A stretch of DNA of 64,000 nt from Nocardia brevicatena NBRC 12119 (GCF_000308495.1 NZ_BAFU01000058.1:1-64000), one strand, 5' to 3'; counted from the first letter of the stretch, positions 1 to 9,056 are shown. Notes: generated from the letters alone by a model not told the origin. Made by a program: numbers and translations.

Positions 1-303
1 CTGCTCCCGGAAGGCTCATATCTCGCGATCAGCCACTTCTGGGATCCGGGTGAAGGCGCGGAGCGACATGAGCTCGCACTCGAGATGCAACATCGGTTCA
101 CCGAATGCGGTCTGGGGTCGGGATGGTTCCGCACCACCGAACGAATCGCCGAATACTTCGGAGACCTGGAGATCATCGAACCCGGTCTGGTCGAACTCGA
201 CGACTGGTGGCCCGCCGGCCCCCCGACCCGCCCCCGCTACCCCGAGGAGCGGATGATGATCGGCGGTGTCGGGTACAAACGGCCGGCCACCGCGGCATCG
301 TAG
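1..303 (+). CDS. SAM-dependent methyltransferase, C-terminal part (5' cut by window edge)
   Basis: The reading frame is open from base 1 and ends at the TAG at 301-303, so only the last 100 residues are visible. The segment with FGDLEIIEPGLVELDDWW near its middle and a VGYKRP end resembles the C-terminus of the actinobacterial SAM-dependent methyltransferase family PF04672 (formerly DUF574), in which a 'FF.GLELVEPGLV..W.P' block is typical. The SAM-binding glycine-rich motif lies outside the window, so activity cannot be judged. The substrate of this family is generally unknown. The gene converges on the Lsr2 gene only 24 bases downstream, which leaves little room for a terminator. Confidence 0.7.
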   Translation: MLPEGSYLAISHFWDPGEGAERHELALEMQHRFTECGLGSGWFRTTERIAEYFGDLEIIEPGLVELDDWWPAGPPTRPRYPEERMMIGGVGYKRPATAAS

Positions 304-327
304 AACCACCGCGCGAGCCGCTCGGGG

Positions 328-654
328 CTATCCGTTTGCGCGGCGGTAGGCGGCGACGACATCCGTGGGGATGCGGCCGCGCTGCGATATCTCGTGTCCG
401 CTGCGCCGCGCCCACTCTCGGATCACCATGGCCGAGGCCGGATTGCCGGATTTGTCCTGCCGGCTCCGCCGCGGGCGACCGATCCTGCGGGCGAACGGCG
501 TCCATTTCCCGAAGACCGCGCGTATTTCCCGCGCATTGGCCTCGGACAGGTCGATTTCGTACGTAACGCCTTCGAGTGCGAACAACACGGTCTCGACAGC
601 CGGCGACTCACCGTCGAGGTCATCGATCAAACTGATGACGACCTTGCGCGCCAT
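328..654 (-). CDS. lsr2: Lsr2-family nucleoid-associated protein (copy 1)
   Basis: This 108-aa protein starts MARKVVISLIDDL and ends in a DNA-binding half with the REWARRSGHEISQRGRIP block. Its RGR tripeptide is the AT-hook-like minor-groove contact of Lsr2. Lsr2 is an H-NS-like protein that oligomerises through its N-terminal half and silences AT-rich, often horizontally acquired DNA. A longer open frame exists upstream, but ATG at 654 is the start because GGAGGG sits 8 bases before it and the MARKV N-terminus is typical of the family. A second Lsr2 lies at 26491-26817. The two agree well in the EIDLSEAN and FGKWTPFAR blocks but differ in the linker, so they are paralogues rather than a recent duplication. 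Confidence 0.93.
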   Translation of the reverse strand: MARKVVISLIDDLDGESPAVETVLFALEGVTYEIDLSEANAREIRAVFGKWTPFARRIGRPRRSRQDKSGNPASAMVIREWARRSGHEISQRGRIPTDVVAAYRRANG

Positions 655-996
655 GGATTTACTCCCTCCGCTCCCCAAATGACTTGTCACACCTGACACC
701 AACCACCCCGACGGCTGTGAGGACCGGGCCTGCCCGCAGCACCGGTACAGCGACGACGTCTGGGGACAAGTGAGCATACAGGTAGCACACGGCACCCCGT
801 GCCCGGGGCAGACCATCGCCCGCAGAGTCCAACGACCCAGCGGGCCGCGAATTCTCACGCTCCCGGCCCCGACCGTGGGATCGCCCGCTCGACGCCGTGT
901 GGGGACTCGGGGCCCTACTACCGTAGGACGGCGGCACGGATACGGTGACCGGGGTCATACCCTTCGGAGCTCAACGGGTGAGAGAGGAACGACGCA
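655..996. other. Divergent intergenic region between lsr2 and the broken hydrolase
   Basis: This 342-base spacer separates two divergent genes and should hold both promoters. The only symmetric element seen is a short CCTAC/GTAGG pair separated by four bases near 924-937. No small gene was recognised; the open frames crossing it are antisense or N-terminal overhangs of neighbouring genes. Confidence 0.4.
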
Positions 997-1924
997 ATGG
1001 CCGCGAACGGGATGGAACCGGAATTCCTCGAGCTCGAACTGCCGCATCTGCGGATGACCGCACTGGCCTGGGGCGACCCGGCCGGCAGGTTGGCGTTGTG
1101 TCTGCACGGATTCCCGGACAGCTCATGGACGTGGCGGTTCCTTGGTCCGGCTCTGGCGGCGCGCGGATTCCGGGTGGTCGCACCGTTCACCCGGGGCTAC
1201 GCCCCACCGCTATTCCCGAGGACGGCGACTTCCATATCGGCGCCCTGATGTTCGACGCACTGGCGGTGTACCGCCGACTCGACACTCCACGCGATGCCGT
1301 GCTGATCGGACACGACTGGGGGGCATTGACCACCAATGCTCTTGCCGCGCATCCGGGCTGCCCGTCACCCGGGTGGTCTCGATGGCTGTGCCCCCGATCC
1401 CGGCACTGCGCCCGAGTCGCACCGCGGGCCTGAAACAGCTCGGGGTGTATCTGCGACAGGCCCGGTTCAGTTGGTACATCGCCTTCGTCCAGTTCCCAGG
1501 GGTGGCCGAACGTTCCCTGGATCGATTGATCCCGCGTTTGTGGCGCGACTGGTCGCCCGGATATCCGGCCCGGGAGGACATCGCCCATACCTTCGCGGCT
1601 CTGCCCACCCCCGAGCATCGGACGGCGGCGTTGTCCTACTATCGGGCCTTCGCGCAGGTGACCCGACGTCCGGCGGCACCGTATGCGCAGCTGCACCGGT
1701 CCTGGGACCGGGCGTCGGGAGTGCCCATGCTGTATCTGCACGGCCACCACGACCACACCCTGCATCCGGCGCTCACCGCATCGGTCGCCGATGTGTTGCC
1801 CCGCGGCAGCCTGGTCGAGACCGTCGACGACGCCGGGCATTTCCTCCACTTGGAACAACCCGATACCGTCGCCGCTCTCGTGTCCTCATTCCTCGGTCGA
1901 GCGGGTGCCGAGACGGACGACTGA
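997..1924 (+). pseudogene. Alpha/beta hydrolase (epoxide hydrolase/dehalogenase type), two frameshifts
   Basis: Three consecutive pieces in three frames make one alpha/beta hydrolase of about 308 aa. The first piece (from ATG 997) carries the oxyanion-hole block LHGFPDSSWTWR. The second (about 1205-1355) carries IGHDWGALTT, with the Asp nucleophile elbow of epoxide hydrolases and haloalkane dehalogenases. The third ends with HGHHDHTLHP and the catalytic-His block DDAGHFLHLEQP. Both breaks fit single-base losses in homopolymers: one C in the run near 1202-1205 and one G near 1352-1355. All catalytic residues survive, so it is either a recent pseudogene or an intact gene with two base-calling errors. 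Confidence 0.8.
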
Positions 1925-1988
1925 GCGGACCGGAGCGGGCCACGGCCCATCCGGAGAGCCACCACCCGGCGCGCCGGGCAATCGACGA

Positions 1989-2012
1989 GCGAATGATTCG
2001 AGGCTCATTCGC
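1989..2012. promoter_or_regulatory. Perfect inverted repeat, likely MarR operator
   Basis: The arms GCGAATGA (1989-1996) and TCATTCGC (2005-2012) are exact reverse complements around an 8-base spacer. The site lies just upstream of the MarR-MFS operon, as expected for an autoregulated MarR repressor. Assigning it to this regulator is inference from position and symmetry. Confidence 0.6.
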
Positions 2013-2080
2013 ATATGATTCCACTCACACACGCGATTGTCGCGCTTCCGCAACTATTGCGCCGGCCATATGCTCGCACC

Positions 2081-2563
2081 GTGGCGAACGAGACGGACGT
2101 GGGCACGATCATCGAGCGTTTCGTCCTGGGTATCTGCGGTACGGCCGAGAGCGCGGCAGCCGGTCGGCTGGCAGAGCTGGATCTACCGCTATCGCAGGCA
2201 CGGGTCCTTTTCCTGCTCAGTCGATATGATCACCCGCTGCCGATTCACACCATCGCCGAAGAGCTCACCCTGTCGATGACCGCGGCAGGGCGCAATGTCG
2301 ATCGTCTGGTCGGTCTGGGACTGCTCACTCGGGAGGAATGTCCCGGGGATCGGCGAGTCAAGCTGGTCGGTTTCACCGAGGATGGCCATAGAATCGTCTG
2401 CGATCAGATGGCCGTGCACCGCGCGACAATCGACGCCTTCGTCCACAAGCTCCCCGACACACTACGAGACGACCTGCGGGCCGTTCTCTCCGCTGTGCTC
2501 GACTCCGGGGCCCTCACAACGTCGTGGCATGCCCCCTCCACACCACCAGGAGACACCCTGTGA
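2081..2563 (+). CDS. MarR-family transcriptional regulator
   Basis: The product is a winged-helix MarR protein. The region from LPLSQARVLFLLSRY through IHTIAEELTLSMTAAGRNVD and LTREECPGDRRVKLVGFTEDG matches the DNA-recognition helix and wing with the D(R)R motif of the family. GTG 2081 gives 160 aa, a usual MarR length. An in-frame ATG at 2015 would add 22 residues that do not look family-like, and neither start has a strong ribosome site. It overlaps the next gene by a GTGA junction at 2560-2563, so the two are translationally coupled. The palindrome at 1989-2012 suggests self-repression relieved by a ligand, probably a substrate of the pump. Confidence 0.85.
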   Translation: MANETDVGTIIERFVLGICGTAESAAAGRLAELDLPLSQARVLFLLSRYDHPLPIHTIAEELTLSMTAAGRNVDRLVGLGLLTREECPGDRRVKLVGFTEDGHRIVCDQMAVHRATIDAFVHKLPDTLRDDLRAVLSAVLDSGALTTSWHAPSTPPGDTL

Positions 2564-4134
2564 ACCAACCCAGCCCTGCCGCGACCGCGTCCGGGGCGCC
2601 CGACAGAATCGACAGCTCCGTCCTGAAACTGGCGGGCGTCGTCGTACTCGGCGCCATCATGTCGGTCCTCGACATCACGGTCGTGAACGTCGCGATGCCG
2701 ACATTTCAGACCGAATTCGATGTCGCCAACTACTCCACGGTGGCCTGGACGGTCACCGCCTACACCCTCGCCCTGGCCACCGTCATCCCGTTGACCGGCT
2801 GGGCCGCCGACCGGTTCGGTACCAAACGTCTCTATATCACCGCGCTCGCACTGTTCACGAGCGGTTCGGTGCTGTGCGCGCTGGCCTGGAGCATCCAGGC
2901 TCTCATTACGTTTCGGGTGATCCAGGGCTTCGGCGGCGGCATGCTCATGCCGCTGGGTATGACGATCCTGACCCGCGCCGCCGGGCCCGAGCGGATGGGC
3001 CGGCTGATGGCGATCATGGGTGTGCCGATGCTGCTGGGCCCCATCCTCGGCCCGATCCTCGGCGGCTGGCTCATCGAGGACGCCTCATGGCACTGGATCT
3101 TCCTGATCAATCTGCCGATCGGCGCCATCGCCATCGTCTACGCCATGATCGTCATGCCCAAGGACGAAACCCAGCCCAGCGAATCGTTCGACTTCGTCGG
3201 AATGCTGATGCTGTCGCCCGGCCTGGCCCTGCTCCTGTTCGGCGTCTCGTCGATTCCGGAGGAAGGCACGGTCAACACGCCCAAGGTATGGGCGACCATG
3301 CTCATCGGCGGCGCGCTGGTAATCGCTTTCGTGTTCTACTCGTTCAAACCAGAGCATCCGCTGCTGGACCTGCGGCTGTTCAAGAACCGCGATCTGACCA
3401 TCGCCACCATCACCATGTTCCTGTTCTCCGCGTCGTTCTTCGGGGGTCTGCTGCTCATCCCCACCTACTTTCAGCAGGTGCGGGCCGAAAGCGCACTGAT
3501 GGCGGGTCTGCTGGTGGCCCCGCAGGGTCTGGGTTCGCTGCTCACGATGCCGCTGGCGGGTGCACTGGTGGACAAGATCCCGGTGGGCCGGGTCGTGCCG
3601 ATCGGGCTCGGGCTCATCACCCTCACCATGTTCGGACTCACCCGGATCGAGGCCGACAGCTCCTATGTCTATGTGCTCGGAGTGCTGTTCGTCATGGGCC
3701 TCGGTATGGGTCTGACGATGATGCCGCTGATGACCGCCGCACTGCGCACGCTCACCGAGAGCGCCGTGGCCCGCGGGTCGACCCTGCTGAACATCATCCA
3801 GCAGATCGCCAGCTCCGTCGGTGTCGCCGTGATCTCGGTGGTGTTGACCAACACGATGAAGGGTTCCGAGGCGGTCACGGCGGCCCGGACGCTGATGGAG
3901 GCGGAGAAGACCGGCAGCCGGCCGGATCCATCGGTGCTGCAGTATGTGGCCGGCCTCGGCGACAAGTTCGAAGCGGTGGTGCTCGGCGATATGACCAACG
4001 CCTATACCACCAGCTTCTGGGTGGCATTCGTGCTCTGCGTCATCACCTTCGGCGCCTCGTGGTTGCTGCCGCGTAAGGCCGACGAGACCGCCAAGTCCGA
4101 ATCGGACGCCCCGGCGCCGCTGCTCATACACTGA
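2560..4134 (+). CDS. DHA2-family MFS multidrug efflux transporter (EmrB/QacA type)
   Basis: This 524-aa integral membrane protein shows the DHA2 hallmarks: LDITVVNVAMPTF in helix 1, motif A as GWAADRFGTKRLY, and the antiporter motif C region GPILGPILGGWL. Its length and hydrophobicity fit 14 helices. Such proteins expel drugs, dyes or lipophilic metabolites in exchange for protons. GTG 2560 is chosen because AGGAGA lies 5 bases upstream, whereas the upstream ATG at 2524 lies inside the MarR gene with no ribosome site. The stop is followed after 18 bases by a strong hairpin. Regulation by the coupled MarR is likely; the substrate cannot be read from sequence. Confidence 0.92.
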   Translation: MNQPSPAATASGAPDRIDSSVLKLAGVVVLGAIMSVLDITVVNVAMPTFQTEFDVANYSTVAWTVTAYTLALATVIPLTGWAADRFGTKRLYITALALFTSGSVLCALAWSIQALITFRVIQGFGGGMLMPLGMTILTRAAGPERMGRLMAIMGVPMLLGPILGPILGGWLIEDASWHWIFLINLPIGAIAIVYAMIVMPKDETQPSESFDFVGMLMLSPGLALLLFGVSSIPEEGTVNTPKVWATMLIGGALVIAFVFYSFKPEHPLLDLRLFKNRDLTIATITMFLFSASFFGGLLLIPTYFQQVRAESALMAGLLVAPQGLGSLLTMPLAGALVDKIPVGRVVPIGLGLITLTMFGLTRIEADSSYVYVLGVLFVMGLGMGLTMMPLMTAALRTLTESAVARGSTLLNIIQQIASSVGVAVISVVLTNTMKGSEAVTAARTLMEAEKTGSRPDPSVLQYVAGLGDKFEAVVLGDMTNAYTTSFWVAFVLCVITFGASWLLPRKADETAKSESDAPAPLLIH

Positions 4135-4152
4135 GCCGAAACGGATCCGAAT

Positions 4153-4191
4153 CACCGCCCGTCCGCGCCCACCGGTCGCGGGCGGGCGGTG
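4153..4191. terminator. Bidirectional terminator hairpin
   Basis: A 15-base stem (CACCGCCCGTCCGCG at 4153-4167, pairing with 4177-4191, 14 of 15 bases) closes a 9-base loop between the convergent MFS and lipase genes. There is no strong T-run, which is common in high-GC actinobacteria. Confidence 0.75.
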
Positions 4192-4245
4192 CCGTTTCCG
4201 GACTCTCTCGGGAGGCGAGGCCCGATATGGCTCTCCTCCGCGGAT

Positions 4246-5490
4246 TCAGCGGGGAGGGACCAACTGCTGGAACCAGTCCAGAATCCGCGGCAGCGCCACA
4301 CCCGCGGTGGCCCCGTGGTCGATATCGCCCAGATCGACGAGTTCGGCCCCAACACCCAGCGGTTCCCGCATGCACCGACGGGCATTCTCGTACGGCACAC
4401 TGCGATCGCCTGTGGCGGCGTAGAGCCGAACCGGGACCTCGGGCACCCAATCGCAGCCGATATCGCTGTCGTCCATCGCTCGCGCTGCCGCCCCATCGGG
4501 ATCCCGAGCCCAGTCGATGTAGCGCGGGGTGAGCAGTTCCGCGGGCGTCGCCGGCAGGTTCAAAGCGATGTCCACGAGGCCGTGCGTACCGTCGAACAAC
4601 CGTTCCACCCGACCCGCGAACGGCGGGCGGAAGGCCTCGGTCGGATCGTCGTAGAAGTGGTAGATGCCGTTCATCGCGGTGATCCAGTAGGCGAGATAGA
4701 TCACTGCCGCACGCGGGGTGACCCGACCGTCCAACGCCGCGGGCGCCTGCGCGTGCCGCACATCATAGGGGCCGCTCACCGCCGCCACCGCCGCCGGCGC
4801 GAACCCGGGCACTTTTCCGTCCCGAAGTTCTCGACCCAGGGCCACCGCCGCCTGCCCGCCCTGCGAGAAACCCGTCACCAGCACATTGCCGTCGAGCTCG
4901 TGTCCCTCCCGGGCCACCAGGGTGCGGGCCGCCCGCAACAGGTCCACCGACGCGGTCGCCTCGGTGGGGGCATGCGCGTACGGGTGCCGGCCGGGCCCGG
5001 TGCCCAGGCCCAGATAGTCAGGGGCGACAACCGCGTAACCGGCGGCGGCGAACATCACGGCACGGGCCCGTTCGGTTTCTCCGGCGGCCGACGGCGCCTC
5101 GTCCCTGCGCACGATGGTGCCGTGCTCGTAGCCCACCACCCGCAGGCGGTGGGTATCGGTACGGGGCAGCACCACCAGTCCGCTCGCGGTGGTCTCGACT
5201 CCCCGCGGGTCGACGGTGGTATACACGACCCGGTACGCGGAGACACCGTTGGCCACCGACGTGGTGTCTCCGTGCTCCGACAGGTATGCGGCGGTCTGTT
5301 CCGCCGTCAACCGCAACACCGACGTCACCGAGACGGTCTCTCCCCGTACGACCCCCGAGGGCGCCTCGGGCCGATAGACGCTCGAACCGCTCACCAGCGC
5401 CAGCACGCCGATCACCGCCAGTACCGCCGACAGCGCCCTGCGCACCGGTCTCGTTCCTTTCCGCGCCGTGGTCTCGTGGTCCGAGTTCAC
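4246..5490 (-). CDS. Secreted lipase/esterase, alpha/beta hydrolase
   Basis: The 414-aa product starts at GTG 5490. It has a basic N-terminus followed by a hydrophobic stretch (RRALSAVLAVIGVLALVSG), either a signal peptide or membrane anchor. The core has VAPDYLGLG, the nucleophile elbow GFSQGGQAAV, and late Asp and His candidates in YAATGDRSVPYEN and DIDHGATAGV. The layout resembles the secreted lipase family of Nocardia and mycobacteria (PF03583-like), which hydrolyses triacylglycerols or other esters outside the cell. It converges on the MFS gene and appears to be a single-gene unit with its promoter in the 334-base spacer after 5490. The substrate is inferred only by family. Confidence 0.8.
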   Translation of the reverse strand: MNSDHETTARKGTRPVRRALSAVLAVIGVLALVSGSSVYRPEAPSGVVRGETVSVTSVLRLTAEQTAAYLSEHGDTTSVANGVSAYRVVYTTVDPRGVETTASGLVVLPRTDTHRLRVVGYEHGTIVRRDEAPSAAGETERARAVMFAAAGYAVVAPDYLGLGTGPGRHPYAHAPTEATASVDLLRAARTLVAREGHELDGNVLVTGFSQGGQAAVALGRELRDGKVPGFAPAAVAAVSGPYDVRHAQAPAALDGRVTPRAAVIYLAYWITAMNGIYHFYDDPTEAFRPPFAGRVERLFDGTHGLVDIALNLPATPAELLTPRYIDWARDPDGAAARAMDDSDIGCDWVPEVPVRLYAATGDRSVPYENARRCMREPLGVGAELVDLGDIDHGATAGVALPRILDWFQQLVPPR

Positions 5491-5790
5491 CGTGCGCCCA
5501 CGCTACCGAACGGCGGCCGCCTGTCGACCACACGCTCTACCGCGGGCAGTGCCCGACATGTAGACGGAGCCGAAGGACACCTGGAAAACCGACTGTCCGA
5601 CCGGGAATTGTGGATTCGATTCGATACCGAACACGAGTGCTGCGCCGAACGGTTCCGCAGATGTGAGTGCGGAGATTCGGCCGCCGGCCGAGCGGCGTCA
5701 AGCGGTGCGGCACCCGATCGCCCTGTGCCCTGTGGTGAACCGTCTCGTCGACCTCGCCGAGGCGGAAGCGTCGAATGGCCCCGCATCGAA
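5491..5790. other. Divergent spacer between lipase and membrane-protein genes
   Basis: No gene, strong palindrome or RNA feature was recognised here. It should contain the lipase promoter. The sequence is GC-rich, and the open frames in it are short and lack family resemblance. Confidence 0.4.
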
Positions 5791-5818
5791 TTCCCACTGG
5801 TGGTAGGACTTTTACACT
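5791..5818 (+). promoter_or_regulatory. Sigma70-like promoter for a leaderless transcript
   Basis: TTCCCA (5791-5796) and TACACT (5813-5818) are separated by 16 bases. The expected start point, about 7 bases after the -10, falls on the ATG at 5825, and there is no well-placed ribosome site. This is the pattern of leaderless mRNA, common in actinobacteria. Confidence 0.5.
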
Positions 5819-5824
5819 GAATTG

Positions 5825-6883
5825 ATGGTAAAGCCCACACCGTGGGGAAGGACCACGGCCGACCGCGGCGCCGACGGGCCCGATCCCGAGCAGACCCTCG
5901 CCGCCGAGGCGGCGCACGCTGCCGTCGCCGAACGCGCCGGACGCCACCGAGCCGCAGTGCGCGCCGGTATGGTCGGACTGTTGGCCAGGGCGGACGATGT
6001 CCGGAGGTCGCCCCGGCTGGCCGGAAAATGGGGCTATGTGATGGCCGCCATCGGGTTGATCATCACCTTTGTGCTGATGTTCCAGCACTGGATGGTCGCG
6101 AAGGGCCCCGACGGATCCGCCGCCGCCAACGCGTTCGGCCGTATCGACGCCCAAACCAAATACCTCACTGTCTGGTCCAAATACGGACCGAACCACACCG
6201 CGAATCTCACCGGTTTCTGGGCGGTCGCCACCAGCGCCGCCATCGCGGTCACCGTCTTCGCGGTGGCCCTCTACATCATCACCAACTCCGAGACCCTCGC
6301 CCGCACGGCGACGATCGCCACGGTTGTCGCAGCCGTCCTCGTGGTCTCCACGGTGCTTTATCTGACGCTCAGACAGAAGCATCTGAAGGCCATGACCGCG
6401 CGTCGCTGGGATCTGGGCGGCCAGTTCGGTTCGCTGATCAACTGGGCTTTCAACAATGGTGACCTGGTGCTACCGGGCATGCACGAGACACAATACGTGG
6501 CCACCGGTGCGCTCACCCCATCGGCCGTGGCGGCCCTTGTGATCTCCACCGGTTCGGCCGTCATGGCGCTCGCCCAGTGGTGGCGCTCTCACCCGAACAC
6601 TACCGCCGGGGCGGCACCGTGGCGGGTCACCATGCCTTGGCGGATCAATATCACCCGGACGTCCTCCACTCGGATGAGCGCCTCGCAGGACACGGATGAG
6701 AAACAGCCCGCCGACGCGCCGGAAGCGGCAGGCGACACGAAAAGCCCGGCGGCTCCGAAACCTCCGGCGGCAGAGGAACCGGCAACAGATCCGCCGGACG
6801 CACCCGCACCGCGTAGCGCCGAAGAGTCGAAGGAATCCGATACGTCGGCCGCTACCCGATCCGACGAACCGAAACTCGAGTAG
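5825..6883 (+). CDS. Hypothetical multi-pass membrane protein with a disordered acidic tail
   Basis: The function is not recognised. The 352-aa protein has an Ala-rich cytoplasmic-looking head (1-75), hydrophobic helices near residues 77-95 (GYVMAAIGLIITFVLMFQ), 130-155 and 163-183, and one near 240-260. An extracytoplasmic-looking loop contains NHTANLTGFW. The last 70 residues are rich in Pro, Ala, Glu and Asp and probably disordered. ATG 5825 is preferred over the TTG one codon upstream. The promoter at 5791-5818 would start transcription on this ATG. It stands alone, 290 bases ahead of another small membrane protein. Confidence 0.75.
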   Translation: MVKPTPWGRTTADRGADGPDPEQTLAAEAAHAAVAERAGRHRAAVRAGMVGLLARADDVRRSPRLAGKWGYVMAAIGLIITFVLMFQHWMVAKGPDGSAAANAFGRIDAQTKYLTVWSKYGPNHTANLTGFWAVATSAAIAVTVFAVALYIITNSETLARTATIATVVAAVLVVSTVLYLTLRQKHLKAMTARRWDLGGQFGSLINWAFNNGDLVLPGMHETQYVATGALTPSAVAALVISTGSAVMALAQWWRSHPNTTAGAAPWRVTMPWRINITRTSSTRMSASQDTDEKQPADAPEAAGDTKSPAAPKPPAAEEPATDPPDAPAPRSAEESKESDTSAATRSDEPKLE

Positions 6884-7172
6884 CGTCGAACCGAACGCCC
6901 GTTATCCGTCTCCGGTGCCCCCATCGCAGCCGGAACCGGGCTCGACCGGGATATCATTACGCGCCGGTCGCGGCACCCACGTACAGTGGGACACCGCCGC
7001 TACGAAGGCGTATCCACCAGAGGTTGTCGTATGCCGGGACGAACCGGTGACCTCGGCACCGGCACCCCACGCGACACGACCCGCCACCATACCGAAACGT
7101 ATGCGGCGCAACACCTCACCCGGCGTATACCATCCAGCGACCCACTATCCCGCTCGAGCGATCGCGAGGCAT

Positions 7173-7565
7173 ATGTACGGCTATCCCGACCAGGTTCCCC
7201 TCCACCACCGGCCCGCGCCCTATCCCGTCGCGGAGCAACGTTCCGAACCGGTTCCGCCACCTCGACCGCTCGATATGGCCGTCAGCGCGCTCCTGTGGCT
7301 GCTCCCGGCATTCCTGGCCATGGTCTCGGCGGTAATGGCGCCGTGGTTCCTGCTGGCGGGCGGGGTATGTGAAGCGAAGCCGTCCTGTACCGCCGATCCC
7401 ACGCTGGGCGGATGGGTGATCGTGGGGGGTGGGGTCATCGGTTTCCTGCTGGGCGCCTCGGTGTCCGCGATCGCCGCGCGTAACGGTCGGCCGATGTATC
7501 CCGGGGCGCTGCTCGGGGTGACGCTCGTCCTGATGGCCTGGCTGGTGGGTTCGCTGCTCATGTAG
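7173..7565 (+). CDS. Hypothetical small membrane protein
   Basis: The 130-aa product begins MYGYPDQVPLHH, has a Pro-rich head, then three hydrophobic segments: MAVSALLWLLPAFLAMVSAV, WVIVGGGVIGFLLGASVSAI and LLGVTLVLMAWLVGSLLM. Two Cys (in GVCEAKPSC) lie in the short loop after the first segment and could form a disulfide. The frame is open much further upstream (to 6696), but that part overlaps the preceding gene and looks non-coding. ATG 7173, four bases after CGAGG, gives a compact protein of a kind common in Nocardia. No function can be assigned. It converges on the GGDEF gene with a hairpin between them. Confidence 0.65.
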   Translation: MYGYPDQVPLHHRPAPYPVAEQRSEPVPPPRPLDMAVSALLWLLPAFLAMVSAVMAPWFLLAGGVCEAKPSCTADPTLGGWVIVGGGVIGFLLGASVSAIAARNGRPMYPGALLGVTLVLMAWLVGSLLM

Positions 7566-7583
7566 CGGGGCCTGCTTTCCCGC

Positions 7584-7622
7584 CGCGACCCGAGCCTGTT
7601 CGTCAGCGGGCGTCGGGTCGCG
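7584..7622. terminator. Hairpin between convergent genes
   Basis: CGCGACCCGA (7584-7593) pairs perfectly with TCGGGTCGCG (7613-7622) around a 19-base loop. It overlaps the 3' end of the diguanylate cyclase gene and could end transcripts from both sides. Confidence 0.5.
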
Positions 7623-8916
7623 CCCGGGGAACCTGCGTGTCGAGGGTGTGCAGCACCCACTGTCCCTTGCCGTTGTTCTTGGCGTGATAGAGACCGGTGT
7701 CGGCCGCGTCGAAGAGCGCTTCGGCGGTACCGTCGACGACGGTTGTCACAACCGCGCCGATACTGGCGGAGATCGACAGCTGGTAGGCGCCGATCTCGAT
7801 GGGTTCGGCCAGGGCGTCCAGCAACCGGTTCGCCACTTCGGCCACGGACGTGTCATCGGCGGGTGGCGGGATCAGCGCGACGAACTCGTCACCGCCGATC
7901 CGGGAGACCACACATCCCGAGCCGTGCACGCTCTCGTGCAGCCGCTGCGCGACAGCGGTCAGGACGCGGTCGCCCACCCCATGGCCATAGTGATCGTTGA
8001 CGTCCTTGAACCGGTCGAGGTCGACGAAGCACAGGCCGATATGGTCCTCGCTGCCCGCCGCCGCGATCGTGGCGTCGAGAAGTTCAAGCAGGTGACGCCG
8101 GTTGGGTAGGCCGGTGAGCGGGTCGCGGCGGGCCTGTAGGCGTAGTTCCTCCCGCATACGGTGTTGTTCGGTGACGTCCTCCCCCACCGCGAGCAGGTAG
8201 TCGGACTGTCCCGAGTCGCCCTTGACGAAGGTGATGGAGAACGAGGCCCAACCGTAGCTGCCGTCGGCGCGGCCGATCCGTTGCTCCAATTTCACCGTGC
8301 CCTTGCCGGACGGTACGAGGTCGCTGTACACCATGCGTCGGATCCGCTCCCGATCCTGCGGATGCGCGAAGTCGTACACCGAGATACCGCGCAGCGCATC
8401 GACGGATACCCCGATCATGTCGGCGAGCCCGCGGTTGGCGTCCAGCAGATTCCCGTCGGTATCGCCGATGGCGATGGCCACGGCCGCGTTCTCGAAGACT
8501 ACGCGGAACCGTTCGTCGGCCGAGCGGTCGGTATCGGGCAGGACCGGATCGGCCGGATGGGTGTCCGGGTTACGCAGCGCCTGCCGTCGCGCCTCGAAAC
8601 CGGAGCCCATGGCCGCCAGCAACGCCCCTAATCGCCGGCTCGACTCGGGATTATCCGGATCGGCCAGTCTGCTCAAGGTCAGCGCCGACACCGTGAGCAC
8701 GGCATCGGCGGCCAGACCCGCCGTCACCAGCGCGGCACCCACCTGTGCACCCACCTCGGCACGGAACGGCTCGACCGCCAGCGCCGCGTCGAGCTGATCG
8801 ACTGCGCGTTCCAGCAGCGGCCCGGCCTCCCGCGCAGGTCCTGAGAATCCGCAGACGGTCGCCAGAGCCTGCGACCAGGACCGCGCCACTTCGCGGCGCT
8901 CGGCCTCCTCCACCAC
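7603..8916 (-). CDS. PAS-GGDEF diguanylate cyclase
   Basis: This 437-aa signalling protein makes cyclic di-GMP from two GTP if active. Residues 1-130 form an Ala-rich helical sensor of unknown type. Residues about 135-255 are a PAS/PAC domain (FRVVFENAAVAIAIGDTDG, later VGEDVTEQHRMREEL). Residues about 265-425 are the GGDEF domain with DPLTGLPNRR, FVDLDRFKDVND and an intact active-site loop SRIGGDEFVAL. The inhibitory RxxD I-site normally five residues before GGDEF is absent, so feedback inhibition is unlikely. Two tandem GTG codons (8914-8916 and 8911-8913) compete as start; GGAAGG spacing slightly favours the second. No EAL domain or partner phosphodiesterase is nearby. Confidence 0.92.
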   Translation of the reverse strand: MVEEAERREVARSWSQALATVCGFSGPAREAGPLLERAVDQLDAALAVEPFRAEVGAQVGAALVTAGLAADAVLTVSALTLSRLADPDNPESSRRLGALLAAMGSGFEARRQALRNPDTHPADPVLPDTDRSADERFRVVFENAAVAIAIGDTDGNLLDANRGLADMIGVSVDALRGISVYDFAHPQDRERIRRMVYSDLVPSGKGTVKLEQRIGRADGSYGWASFSITFVKGDSGQSDYLLAVGEDVTEQHRMREELRLQARRDPLTGLPNRRHLLELLDATIAAAGSEDHIGLCFVDLDRFKDVNDHYGHGVGDRVLTAVAQRLHESVHGSGCVVSRIGGDEFVALIPPPADDTSVAEVANRLLDALAEPIEIGAYQLSISASIGAVVTTVVDGTAEALFDAADTGLYHAKNNGKGQWVLHTLDTQVPRARPDAR

Positions 8917-9056
8917 AACCTTCCGTCGTCCGTACCCCGTATCGCCCTACCGACCCGAACCGCGGCCATCGCATACCCCGCGGCTCATAAGAACTTAGCG
9001 TACCCAAAGGTACCGACCGGAACAGGACACAATTACCTCGGAGACTTCCCACCCGA

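Noticed and set aside
2295-4076. A 593-codon open frame overlapping the MFS gene in another frame
   Set aside because: It is an Arg/His-rich shadow of a high-GC coding gene; the MFS frame has complete family motifs.
3085-4155. Long minus-strand frame opposite the MFS gene
   Set aside because: Composition is dominated by His, Asp, Gly and Glu runs typical of antisense high-GC frames, and it has no ribosome site.
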